Assembly (NCBI RefSeq): GCF_040939455.1
Contig: NC_134122.1
Location: 30,732,001-30,796,000 of the forward strand
Reading direction: 5' to 3'
Length of the DNA: 64,000 nucleotides
Origin: Microcebus murinus
Taxonomy: Eukaryota; Chordata; Mammalia; Primates; Cheirogaleidae
In this document: positions 36,170-45,633 of the stretch, in pieces
Numbering within the stretch: position 1 is the stretch's first letter
Layout: each line of letters opens with the position of its first letter
The notes under the pieces: generated by a model
Databases searched by the model: none
Told to the model about the DNA's origin: nothing
The model's input: the letters and a program-made list of their open reading frames with translations, nothing else
Translations under genes and position numbers: made by a program

Positions 36170-36529
36170 GTAAGTAGCTTGAGTGACAGAGAGGAAGGTG
36201 GGTCAGAGAGTGATATAAAATCAGTGCAGCTGTGCAGGAGCACCTGCTTTAACGTTCTGGAGGGGTGAGGATATGAGCATTAAGGTGACAAAGTGACAGA
36301 AAGTAGCTCAGACAGCAGCAAACCTCCCACTGGCTGGGGGAGCTATTGGATCTCTGATAAATCACATGGAAGCTTACAGAAGAAACAGATTTCATCCATT
36401 CATCAATCACCTGCTTTGTACATAAGACTTCATCTTTTTCTGTTTTTCCTTTCCCTAAGTTCTGATCTTGTAGCGTTTACGTGCTGACAATTCTTAACTA
36501 TATATTTGTAGCTGAAACTTCTGGATTCC

Positions 36530-37670
36530 AGTCTCACATGCCTGATTTGACATTTACACACCAGACTTAAATCTCAAACTGAACTCCAGGTTTTTCCGAA
36601 AAACCTTTCTCTCCCTAATCCTTTCTATCTCAGTAAATACTGCCGCCATCCATTTAGGCCAGAGATCTGGAACTTGCCATTTTCCTCATCCCCCATGTCT
36701 GATCCATTAGCAGGTTCAGGTGATACCCTACAATAAATACATCTTGCTCCTTCCACATTTCCATCTTCTCCCATACCTGCCAGGTAGCTGCCTGCCAGAA
36801 TCCTTCAATATTGACTGGCCTCCTGGGCTTCCACTCTGCTCCCTACAATATGGTCCTCATCCAACGGATAGAACACCCTGTAAGAACATAAACCTTGTAA
36901 TGATTCCTGGTTACATGTAGAATAAAATCTAAGCTCTTGGCCAGGCCCCTGACTGCCACTTCTGACCTTGTCTATGTTGCTCACGGTGCCACTTGGGGTC
37001 TTCTTTCCATTCCTGAAACATCAGGGCCTCTGTGCTTGCTGTTGCCTCTTCTTGGGGTGCTTTTCTCCCAACCTGGCCAGCTCTGGGTCATGTTTTGTCA
37101 CCTCATCAGAAGGGCAGTCTTTGACCCCCTTATGTAAGTTGGGTCACCTTCCCCACTCCTCTTCCTCTAGCCCAACCCCACCCCAAAGTGGGGTGCCACA
37201 GGCTGGGTGCGGTGGCTCACGCCCATAATCTAGGAAGCTGAGGCAGGCGGATTTCTCGAGGTCAGGAGTTCAAAACCAGCCTGAGTGAGACCCCGTCTCT
37301 ACCAAAAATAGAAAGAAATTAATTGACCAACTAAAAATATATATACAAAAAATTAGCTGGGCATGGTGGTGCATGCCTGTAGTCCCAGCTACTTGGGAGG
37401 CTGAGCCAGAAGGATCGCCTGAGCCCAGGAGTTTGAGGTTGCTGTGAGCAAGGCTGACGCCACAGCACTCACTCTAGCTTGGGCAAGAAAGTGAGACTCT
37501 GTCTCAAAAAAAAAAAGTCTCTGCCACAGCACCCTTTGTGTTTCTGTCATAGTTCCTGGCACAGCTGTTTTTTCTATTTGCCCTTTTTGACCATTACTCT
37601 ATCCCTAGCACCTGACAAATAGCAGTTCATAAAACACATGGTGCTCAATAAATATTTGAATTAATTAATG
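36530..37670 (+). mobile_element. L2 LINE 3' region, sense, split by an Alu
   Basis: 'gcctgatttgacatttacac', 'gccattttcctcatccccca' and 'gctcttggccaggcccctga' precede the Alu. 'tatccctagcacctgacaaa' and 'ggtgctcaataaatatttga' follow it. Together they read as one L2 3' end. Confidence 0.75.
37201..37517 (+). mobile_element. Linker-type Alu SINE, sense
   Basis: 'ggctgggtgcggtggctcac' opens it; 'attaattgaccaactaaaaa' is the inter-arm linker; the right arm has 'gctgtgagcaaggctgacgc'. Confidence 0.95.
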
Positions 37671-38479
37671 AGCTCATTAGCCAGCGATCTAGTCTAGGCG
37701 AGGAAGAGCTTGTCTGACTGGGGAATAGATTATTCTGGTGCATTTGGAGAGACAAAGTGACGAGTAGATGAGACGTAAAGCCCATCCTTTAAGAAAGCAT
37801 GTCCAGGAAGGGGCAGGACCAAAGGAGCTGAGAATGGTATCCTGGTTTATCTCTCTGTCTTTTGACGCTCTTGTTTTTCTTATCAGTTTCCTCATCGTTG
37901 ACTGCAGCCCCTAAATCCCAACTTGAGGCTTCTCTCGCTGGTTGCCCGGGAGCAATCACAGGGCAAGTGCAGGGTTGCGTTGAGCTAACCCTCCGGTTTT
38001 CCCTGTTCCCTTCCATAAGCCTAGTGCACGTTCTATGATAAATGACTTACTAAATCCTAGGAGACAGGCCCCGGGGCTGATTTCCTGGAATGTTAAATTC
38101 TGGTAGCTTGTGAAAGCAGTCAGGCTATTACTGTTGGCTCCGGCCCAGAAAGACGGGACGTGTGGTCAGGTGATTTGATTTCCTTTCATTTTTCTCTGGC
38201 TTATGAAAACACCTCCTGGAGGAGCCGCCTCGCTTTCTCTTCCACACAGACACGGCCTCTCTCCAAGGCCTCACTGCCCTTGAACTCAGGGAAAGCAGTG
38301 ATGACGTCACAGGAACAGTCTGACAGGCTGTGACGAGACCCTGGGGGGTTAGTCTTTTGGGCTGGGCCAGAGAAAAATCTGTGCTGCCCGTAGAAGGTGC
38401 TGAGGTCCATGATCCTCTTTCATCTCAGAATCTGGATGCTCTCAGGTTTTTTGGTCTTCAGTGTTTAGATTCAAAATAG

Positions 38480-38762
38480 ACCCAGGGGTGGTGGCTCATG
38501 TCTGTAACCCTAGCACTTCTGGAGGCTAAGGCAGGAGGATCACTTGAGGCCAGGAATTCAAGACTACCCTGGGCAATATGGTGAGACCGAAATAAAAAAA
38601 AATTAGCCAGATGTGGTGGCATACGCCTATAGTCCCAGCTACTTGGGAGGCTAAAGCAGGAGGATCGCCTGAGCCCAGGAGCTTGAGGCTGCAGTGAGCT
38701 ATGATTGCATCACTGTACTCCAGCCTGGGCAACAGAACGAGACTGTTTCTAAAAAAAAAAAA
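38480..38762 (+). mobile_element. AluJ-like SINE, sense, middle deleted
   Basis: 'cccaggggtggtggctcatg' opens it; the middle is shortened after 'ggtgagaccgaaataaaaaa'; the right arm 'gagctatgattgcatcactg' is the older type. Confidence 0.92.
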
Positions 38763-39329
38763 GCCAACAACAACAAATAGAGATTTGGGAATGAGGAAAA
38801 AAACAAGTTGGTTTCTTCATGCCCATATTCATCCGAGATTAGGGCACAGATTGTTTTTTGTCTGGTAGTATGATAAACTTAGTTCAACAGGGCTCTACTT
38901 TCTAGGAACTTACAGTCTGGTTGAGGAAGTAACGAGTAGCTCAAAAAGAAGGGGAGGTCATTCATAAAGATCTACCTTAGTAATTAAGTTCCCTTCCCTT
39001 TCCTGTGGTTAGATGGTTTATGCTCAGAGAAAGTAATTTATTTTAATGTTACTCTAAGCCCAACATTCCTAGGAAGGTAAGTCTGCAAGAGAACAAGACA
39101 CATTCCACAGTGATGAAGAAGGTAGTTTTTGGGTTATCCGCTCTTCCAAAGTATTCATGGCAGGAACTGGTCCTTCCTCACCAGCAGACAACTGAGGACT
39201 GGCTACGAATGACCTTCTCTGTAGCATCATAATTGACTCCTACTGCCATGGAGTTCATCTCCTTGACGGCCTGTGCCTTTGGGCTGAGTAGGGGGCAGGG
39301 AGGCTGGGTGTCTGCTCTGTCCCCTACGT

Positions 39330-39379
39330 GGGGCTGCTGAAGACACCCAGCAGCGGGGCTGCTGAAGACACCCAGCAGC
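39330..39379 (+). repeat. Perfect 25-bp tandem duplication before exon 10
   Basis: Two identical copies of a 25-bp unit beginning 'ggggctgctgaagacacc' occupy 39330-39354 and 39355-39379, ending 24 nt before the exon. Confidence 0.97.
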
Positions 39380-39403
39380 CCTCAGGCCATTCTCCACCCC
39401 TAG

Positions 39404-39479
39404 GTTGAAAGATCTGTTCTACCGCTCCAGCAACCTCCAGTACTTCAAGCGGCTCATTCAGATCCCTCAGCTGCCCGAG
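39404..39479 (+). CDS. HIP1: HIP1 exon 10 (residues 268-293)
   Basis: This 76-nt exon encodes KLKDLFYRSS-NLQYFKRLIQ to QLPE. The acceptor is 'ccacccctag', the donor GAG|gtgagt. Confidence 0.97.
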
Positions 39480-39581
39480 GTGAGTGTGCCCGGCCACGCC
39501 CTGGGCACTGCGGAGTCCCGGGTGCTCTCTTGGAGGCTGGCAGGGCCTGGCACCGCTTGAGGATGTTTCTCTCCTCTTCAG

Positions 39582-39722
39582 AACCCACCCAACTTCCTAC
39601 GAGCCTCAGCCCTGTCGGAACACATCAGCCCTGTGGTGGTGATCCCGGTGGAAGCCTCGTCCCCTGACAGCGAGCCGGTCTTGGAGAAGGATGACCTTAT
39701 GGACATGGACCCCTCCCAGAAG
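39582..39722 (+). CDS. HIP1: HIP1 exon 11 (residues 294-340): clathrin box
   Basis: This 141-nt phase 0-0 exon encodes NPPNFLRASA, VVVIPVEASS and EPVLEKDDLMDMDPSQK. LMDMD (about residues 332-336) fits the clathrin-box pattern L-hydrophobic-x-hydrophobic-acidic that binds the clathrin heavy-chain terminal domain. The exon is symmetrical, so skipping it would remove the clathrin box in frame. The last residue is Lys where I recall Gln in human. Confidence 0.97.
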
Positions 39723-39994
39723 GTGGGGACCACATGGCCCTTCCTGTTGCCCATAAGTGCGGGGAGGGGGAGGGGCCTGGGCGAGGCCCTTGCCAAGGCT
39801 AAGTGGCTCTAACCAGGTTCAGCCTTCTCTTAACCAGTCACTAACCTAGACTGAGCACCCTGCTCCATGGTTCGGTCGTAAGTGAGTCTGACCCAGATTA
39901 AGAAAGGGGACCTTCTGACGTGCCTCTGGTTTGATTCCACGAGTGGAATTCTCTGGCTCTCTTAACGTGTTCTCACTCCCTTTGGTCACCGCAG

Positions 39995-40092
39995 AATTTA
40001 TTTGACAACAAGTTTGATGACATCTTTGGCAGCTCGTTCAGCAGTGACCCCTTCAATTTCAACAGTCAGAACGGTGTCAACAGGGATGAGAA
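39995..40092 (+). CDS. HIP1: HIP1 exon 12 (residues 341-372, two bases of 373): AP-2 motifs
   Basis: This 98-nt exon encodes NLFDNKFDDI-FGSSFSSDPF. FDDIF (347-351) fits FxDxF and DPF (358-360) fits DPF; both bind the appendage of AP-2 alpha-adaptin. The acceptor is 'tttggtcaccgcag', the donor AA|gtgagt. 348 nt of unremarkable intron follow. Confidence 0.97.
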
Positions 40093-40440
40093 GTGAGTCC
40101 CAGCTGGGTTCCGGCAGACGGTGCAGGAGCTAAGTTAAGCCGTGATCAGCCTGGCGACACCAGACCAGGGAGGGGCTTTAATGATACTTGGGGCTTCCTG
40201 GATAAGGGATGTCTTGATCCTCATGTCTTGGCCCTTTTAATTCCAGAAGAAAATCAGTAACTGTGGGCCTGTGGGTGTTAGATTAGCAGTGGGTAACACT
40301 TACAGTAACATCATTTATAGAGTTTCAGGGAATTGTCCCCAAATAAATACAAGCTTTTGACTTGCTCCCCGAGCTCCCAGCTCACATTGCAAGGAGAGAG
40401 GCGGAAGCACGGTGGAAGCAAACTTGTTCTCCTCCCCCAG

Positions 40441-40513
40441 GGACCACTTAATTGAGCAGCTGTACAGAGAGATCAGTGCGCTGAAGGCACAGCTGGACAA
40501 CATAAAGACAGAG
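40441..40513 (+). CDS. HIP1: HIP1 exon 13 (residues 373-397)
   Basis: This 73-nt exon encodes KDHLIEQLYR-EISALKAQLD-NIKTE, the start of the heptad-rich coiled coil used for HIP1 dimerisation and clathrin light-chain binding. The donor is GAG|gtacgc. Confidence 0.97.
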
Positions 40514-41249
40514 GTACGCAACGGGGTCTGATCTGTCGCCAAAACCTGGCAGGTTTTGATGTTAAATTTTCGTCACGTAGATACTTGTTGGACCACATCC
40601 TGAGGCCACGTTAATTAGCAGAAATGACAAACTCCAAAGAACCTGTTCTTCCCATGGCCCCATTGTGACACATGGCCATTGTGTGTGCCTCAAGAGCTGC
40701 ATTTGATCTCTGCTTCTGGGAAAACTGTAAAAAAGAAAAAATAAAAAAAAAAAAAAAAAGCTGCATTTGGGCCAGGTGCAGTGTCCCCTCCATGCCCAGA
40801 GATGGCCTTGGTCACCACCTGTCTAGGAGGCTATGGTGACAAGACAGGTCCTTCTCAGGGGGCAATAAGAAGAGTTGGGTTTGTAGCTCTGGTGGCTGTG
40901 TGTGGTGTCTGGTGCTGTATCGATGACTGTCCCTCAGAGCTGTGGCTGGTCAGGTGACTTTACTCTAAGGGACAGCGATGGCGTCCTCACCTTCCTCCTT
41001 CCAGCTTGTCCTCTGACATCCTTGGCCACTCTTACTGGGACCAGGATTCCCTGGCCAGCATCCCCTATTGGTGGTGGTTGGCTGATAATGACCTATGGCC
41101 CCACTGTCCCAAGATCTCGGGACTTGGCCCATCAGGGGACTGGATATTTACTCGGCTGGTGCAGGAAGCCAGCAGGACCCACTTCTCCTGCCCAGCACCC
41201 TGCCCCGTGGCAGTGGGCCACTGGCCTCATGACCTGAGTCCCCCCGCAG
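40514..41249 (+). other. HIP1: HIP1 intron 13
   Basis: 736 nt. Apart from a tiny poly(A)-tailed insertion (separate entry) it is unique sequence. A 111-codon ORF at 40902-41237 ends before exon 14 and is not conserved-looking. Confidence 0.8.
40706..40758 (+). mobile_element. Very short poly(A)-tailed retro-insertion with 11-bp target-site duplication
   Basis: Perfect 'agctgcatttg' repeats at 40695-40705 and 40759-40769 flank 53 bp: about 22 bp of non-A sequence ('atctctgcttctgggaaaac'...) and then an A-rich tail. This is the form left by L1-machinery retrotransposition of the extreme 3' end of an RNA. The source RNA is not identified. Confidence 0.8.
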
Positions 41250-41433
41250 GGCCAGCGGGCCGTGCTGCAGCTGAAGGGCCGCATCAGCGAGCTGGAGGCT
41301 GAGCTGGCGGAGCAGCGGCACCTGCGGCAGCAGGCGGCTGACGACTGCGAGTTCCTCCGAGCAGAGCTGGACGAGCTCCGGCGGCAGTGGGAGGACACCG
41401 AGAAGGCGCAGCGGAGCCTGACTGAGATAGAGA
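41250..41433 (+). CDS. HIP1: HIP1 exon 14 (residues 398-458, first base of 459): coiled coil
   Basis: This 184-nt exon encodes GQRAVLQLKG, ELEAELAEQR, ADDCEFLRAE and TEKAQRSLTE-IE. It is rich in Leu/Glu/Arg/Gln heptads. It lies in the stretch of HIP1 described as a pseudo death-effector region that binds HIPPI; I cannot confirm that fold from sequence alone. The exon is strongly G+C-rich. The donor is A|gtgaga. Confidence 0.97.
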
Positions 41434-41908
41434 GTGAGAGGCCACCCGGGGTCGCGTCTAGCTAGATCGCAATCAGAGGTGGAGCTGAGTGGCAGAAGTG
41501 CTGTCAGGAATGCCACCTCCCGTCCTCAGCCTGAAGGGTGGGTTCGAGTACAGAAGGTACAGCCCATGGGAGGCACCGCTGAGCACAGGGGTGCGTACCC
41601 CAAGGAGAGGAACACCAGCCGGAGAGCCTAAGAAAAAAATTGACATGAAAGCCCAACGTCCTGATAAAATTAATGCCATGTATGTAAATGTGGAGGAGGC
41701 ATGAATCCCTGGTGAGGTCTTAATGCGATGAATTCTTTTTTTAAAGACAACTTCCCAGAGAAGTTTATTTCAGTAGGATTTTTGAGGGAGAAGAGGGTAT
41801 ATGCGTTTGTGGAAGGAACAGAGGATGTCTGGGGACCCTGGCTAACGGGAAGGAGGGCAGGGGCTGCCCCTGGGCAGACCCTTCTCACCCTGGTGCTTGA
41901 CGATGCAG
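41434..41908 (+). other. HIP1: HIP1 intron 14
   Basis: 475 nt of unique-looking sequence with no repeat that I can name. Confidence 0.8.
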
Positions 41909-41997
41909 GGAAGGCGCAAGCCAACGAGCAGCGGTACAGCAAGCTGAAGGAGAAGTACAGCGAGCTGGTGCAGAACCACGCCGACCTGCTGCGGAAG
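41909..41997 (+). CDS. HIP1: HIP1 exon 15 (residues 459-488): coiled coil
   Basis: This 89-nt exon completes Arg459 and encodes KAQANEQRYS-KLKEKYSELV-QNHADLLRK. The donor, AAG|gtagca, lacks the usual G at +5 and looks weak. Bases 41946-41982 recur almost unchanged in intron 18 at 44290-44326. Confidence 0.97.
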
Positions 41998-42344
41998 GTA
42001 GCACCCTCGGCCCCCATCCTGCGGACCCCGAGCCTCTAGGAGAGAACCGCTCAGGCCCCACATTTCTAGGGGGTTGCCACCATGCCCTGGGAACCACAGC
42101 TTCTCAAGCTCTCCAGCCTCCTGTGTCTTGTACCAGGCCCACCATCTTTATTATTTTATAAATACCCGAGAGTCGAGTATCTGAAGGTTACAGCTTTATC
42201 CTCGCTTCCCCCTGGACAGGAAAGCGATTCCTGTGTCCGACTCTAGGCCACTGGCACTCTGCATGCAATTGTTTGTCCTAGAAGGGAGAGAGGTCCTTTA
42301 AAGCCTGAGATCAGCCAGTTCAAGACAGTGTTCTTCCTTTCCAG
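41998..42344 (+). other. HIP1: HIP1 intron 15
   Basis: 347 nt, unique, no recognised repeat; it ends in the pyrimidine-rich 'ttcttcctttccag'. Confidence 0.8.
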
Positions 42345-42461
42345 AATGCAGAGGTGACCAAACAGATGTCTGTGGCCAGACAAGCCCAGGTAGATTTGGA
42401 GCGAGAGAAGAAAGAACTGGAGGACACCTTGGAGCGCATCAGTGACCAGGGCCAGCGGAAG
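42345..42461 (+). CDS. HIP1: HIP1 exon 16 (residues 489-527): coiled coil
   Basis: This 117-nt phase 0-0 exon encodes NAEVTKQMSV, QVDLEREKKE and LERISDQGQRK. It is highly charged heptad sequence. The donor AAG|gtgaac is ordinary GT. Confidence 0.97.
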
Positions 42462-43452
42462 GTGAACAGAAGACGTTACCCTGGAAACAAAAGGGGTGTC
42501 TGTCGAACGGGTGGCAGACGGGGACTTTGTGGTCTGCTGCTCCGTGGGCAGTTCTGTGGGTTGGTTGGTACCACACAGCTGGGAGGGTATCACAGGGGAC
42601 CACACAGAACAGTAGGACACGGTCACCAACACACACACAGAGGTTAGGGGCACAAAGCAATGGAAGGACCCAAGCTGAATGGGGCTAATCTGCAAAGGCT
42701 GCCCGAGGGCAAGGCTCCAGGACAGTGTGACAAAGGGAAAACAGCGACAGCAGAGAAAGGCGAGCATTCACAGAGACTTGCAGGTGGGAGGACACCATTG
42801 CATTGAGGTGGGGCCAACAGAGGAGTCAGAAGCCAAGAGGCCCAGTAGGAGATGTGAGATGGAGAAAACTGGGTGCCTCGGGTGTAGGGGGTGCCTTTCA
42901 CATTTTTCTGTGACCCCACATTAAAAAAAAATACATCTATCTCATGGAAATGAAAGTTTCACCGAGCAATACTTGTCCTTACCACATGAATTTATTTGGA
43001 TAGTTTTCTGTTCTGTTTAATCCATCATTTAAAATACTAGCTGCAAATTCTTACTAATGGTTCCCAACCTGCTCTTTGAAAAACACCACTTAGGAAAGAA
43101 ATCAGAGAAAAGGAATCATCTCAAGATGTTGAGATGCTGTAGCTCCACAAGATACCCGTTGTTGCGTTCCCGAAAGAAAGATCCAGTTTGGCTGTTGGAT
43201 TATGGGCTCACGTATGACGTTTGGGAAATGTCTCTAAAATTCCTCCCTTGACATTCTACTTAGCCAGAAGTACACTGTGGGCTTTCACCTCTTCCCTACT
43301 GTCCTTCAACCCCAGAAACTTTTTGTTGGGACATAATTTAACATACCGTAGGGTTCACAAATCCCTCATTGATAGCTTGGGCAATTTTTACATTTGTATA
43401 TCCCTTGTAACCACCACCCAGATGACAGTCCTCCTGTTTTCTCCTCTTTCAG
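42462..43452 (+). other. HIP1: HIP1 intron 16
   Basis: 991 nt. 43330-43430 resembles an old L1M 3' fragment ('ttaacataccgtagggttca', 'gtaaccaccacccagatgac') lying directly before the acceptor of exon 17. The rest is unnamed. Confidence 0.65.
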
Positions 43453-43554
43453 ACTCAAGAACAGCTGGAAGTTCTAGAGAGCTTGAAGGAAGAACTTACC
43501 ACCAGCAAACTAGAGCTGCAGGTCCTCCAGAACAGCCTGGAAACTTCCGCGCAG
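43453..43554 (+). CDS. HIP1: HIP1 exon 17 (residues 528-561): coiled coil
   Basis: This 102-nt phase 0-0 exon encodes TQEQLEVLES, LKEELTTSKL and LQNSLETSAQ. The acceptor is 'ttctcctctttcag', the donor CAG|gtgagc. Confidence 0.97.
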
Positions 43555-43787
43555 GTGAGCAGCTCCTTTTCTTGCCTTCCCGTTGGCTTCGGTATTGTTG
43601 TCACCCAGCATCCTGCACGCACCATGCCGGCCCCAGCTGCATGCGGTGTCCCCGGGGGGAATGAGAGTAACAGGTTAAAGAGACACCACCTCCTGTTCCT
43701 TGTGGCCAGGTGGTGGGTTGAGCCTCTGGGAAGGGGACAGTTTAATTCATCCAGCATCTTCCTCTTCCCACCTGGTCACTGTTGCAG

Positions 43788-43931
43788 TCAGAAGCAAAAT
43801 GGGTGGCCCAGATCACCGACCTCGAGAAGGAGCGGGCCAGCCTCATGAGTTCCGCGGCTTCTCGAGAAAAAGAATTGTCCACCCTTCAGGAGCAGCTGGA
43901 ATGTGCCCAACTCAAACTGGCCAGCTCGCAG
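43788..43931 (+). CDS. HIP1: HIP1 exon 18 (residues 562-609): coiled coil, GC donor
   Basis: This 144-nt phase 0-0 exon encodes SEAKWVAQIT, DLEKERASLM, REKELSTLQE and AQLKLASSQ. The downstream junction is CAG|gcaagt: no GT fits the frame here, and the rest of the donor is a perfect consensus, as expected for GC-AG introns. This exon appears less conserved against human than its neighbours. Confidence 0.96.
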
Positions 43932-43937
43932 GCAAGT
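43932..43937 (+). promoter_or_regulatory. HIP1: GC-type 5' splice site of intron 18
   Basis: CAG|gcaagt. Exon 18 ends in frame at CAG and exon 19 starts in frame at GAA (44402) after 'ccgttttctag'. A GT donor at any nearby position would break the frame or change the conserved junction. Confidence 0.9.
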
Positions 43938-44289
43938 GACGGAGGGAGGCCGAGCAGGCTGGCCACCTGTGAACTCACACTGGTGGGCTGCAGCGTGTGC
44001 ACGGAGGCGGGCGGGGAGCAGGGAGGGCGCCGTGACCCAATGGCCAAGGCACGCTGGAGGCCTGGCTCCTACTGCCGGCACGCCCTGCATCGCCCAGAGC
44101 CAGCAGAGGGAAGCAAAGCACTCTTGGTTTCCTACGAGAAGGGAAGCTTCCCAGGAGTGAGAATGGGTTGCAGTGGCCCTTCCCTGGAGCCGGCGGTAGC
44201 ACACACCTGTGGACAGAGTAAAAAGCATTTTTCTGTGTCAAGCTAACTGGCTTGGACCTCATTAGCAACGCCTTGAGCTGAGATGCCAG

Positions 44290-44326
44290 GAAGGAGAAGT
44301 ACAGCGAGTTGGTGCAGAACCAAGCC
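44290..44326 (+). repeat. Partial copy of HIP1 exon 15 inside intron 18
   Basis: 35 of 37 bases match exon 15 positions 41946-41982 in the same orientation; it starts 'gaaggagaagtacagcgag'. The match stops at both sides before the exon ends, so neither splice site was copied. In the HIP1 frame the copy would still read KEKYSELVQN. Confidence 0.9.
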
Positions 44327-44401
44327 AGGTCACAGGTGGATGCTGCTCAGGCTCATTTTGACGTCTGAGGCAGACTCTCACCACCCCGGACCGTTTTCTA
44401 G

Positions 44402-44537
44402 GAATCCATGTGCCAGCTCAAGAAAGACCAACGCAGAATGCTTCTGGTGGAGTCGAGGAAGTCTGCGGAGCAGGTGATACAAGAGGCCCTGAGCCAGCTC
44501 GAAGAACCCACGCTCATCAGCTGCGCTGGCTCTGCAG
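44402..44537 (+). CDS. HIP1: HIP1 exon 19 (residues 610-654, first base of 655)
   Basis: This 136-nt exon encodes ESMCQLKKDQ, MLLVESRKSA, EQVIQEALSQ and ISCAGSA, the end of the coiled coil. The donor is G|gtactc. Confidence 0.97.
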
Positions 44538-44627
44538 GTACTCCTCTAGTTGCCCAGCTTGCAGGTGCCAGGTCCTTAAAGCCTGAGGCTACCTGTTGGT
44601 GTTGAATCCCATGTGAAACTGAGCTAG

Positions 44628-44755
44628 GGGTCCTCAGCCCAGCCGCATGTCGGAATCACCTGGGGTGCCCAGGCCCCAGTGTAGATCGACTGTCTGCAGC
44701 AGAGGGCCTGAGCAGTAGCATTTTCTAAAGCCCCCAGGTGTGATAACCACTGCCT
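44628..44755. mobile_element. MER5A-type hAT-Charlie relic
   Basis: 'gtcctcagcccagccgcatg', 'cggaatcacctggggtgccc' and 'gcccccaggtgtgataacca' are MER5A words in order. Confidence 0.7.
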
Positions 44756-44964
44756 TCGTCAGTGGGTCACACTGATGAGACATCTCCTGGGAGCAGAGCC
44801 CTGAAACAACTGTGACAGCAAGTAGAAGGAGACACAGACAGTTCTGTGTCCTCTATGGGGAAACTGTGGTCTGAATCAAGACGTAGTTGCTCATGAACTT
44901 CAAGTCTAGGCAGGGAAGTATTAGAAAACTTGGACTGGCAAACCCAGTGAAAATCCCAGCATGA

Positions 44965-45265
44965 GCTGGGTGCAGTGACTTATACCTATAATCCAGCACT
45001 TTGGGAGGCCAAATGGAGGTTTGCTTGAGGCCAGGAGTTCGAGACCAGCCTGGGCAACATAGTGAGACCCCATCCCTATAAAACATTTTTTAAAAAGTTA
45101 GCCAGGAGTGGTGGCACACTCTGGTAGTTCCAGCTACTCAGGAGGCTGAGGTTGGAGGATCGCTGGGCTTGAGCCTAGGAATTTGAGGTTACAGTGAGCT
45201 ATGATTGTGCCACTGCACTCCAGCCTGAGCAACGGAGCAAGACCCTGTGTCTAAAAACAAAAATA
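44965..45265 (+). mobile_element. AluJ-like SINE, sense, hosting a second Alu in its tail
   Basis: 'gctgggtgcagtgacttata' opens it; the right arm 'gagctatgattgtgccactg' is the older form. Its target-site duplication 'cccagcatga' lies at 44955-44964 and again only at 45637-45646, beyond the next Alu. Confidence 0.95.
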
Positions 45266-45633
45266 GGCCGGGCGCTGTGGCTCACGCCTGTAATCCTAGC
45301 TCTTGGGAGGCCGAGGTGGGCGGATTGCTCAAGGTCAGGAGTTCAAAACCAGCCTGAGCAAGAGCGAGACCCCGTCTCTACTATAAATAGAAAGAAATTA
45401 ATTGGCCAACTGATATATATATAAAAAAAAAAAAATTAGCCGGGCATGGTGGCGCATGCCTGTAGTCCCAGCTACCCGGGAGGCTGAGGCAGAAGGATCA
45501 CTCGAGCCCAGGAGTTTGAGGTTGCTGTGAGCTAGGCTGACGCCATGGCACTCACTCTAGCCTGGGCAACAAAGCAAGACTCTGTCTCAAAAAAAAAAAT
45601 AAAAATAAAAATAAAAACAAAAATAAAAACACA
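45266..45633 (+). mobile_element. Linker-type Alu SINE, inserted in the tail of the preceding Alu
   Basis: 'ggccgggcgctgtggctcac' opens it and 'attaattggccaactgatat' is the linker. The tail is an (AAAAT)n-like run. It shares the outer target-site duplication of the older Alu, so it landed in that Alu's poly(A). Confidence 0.95.

Larger units (their letters stand above)
36170..39403 (+). other. HIP1: HIP1 intron 9
   Basis: This 3.2-kb intron holds an L2 element split by a linker-type Alu, a second Alu, and a perfect 25-bp tandem repeat just before exon 10. 37680-38475 and 38765-39325 show nothing I can name. Confidence 0.85.
43932..44401 (+). other. HIP1: HIP1 intron 18 (GC-AG)
   Basis: 470 nt without common repeats. 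Its one striking content is a 37-bp partial copy of exon 15 at 44290-44326. Confidence 0.85.
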
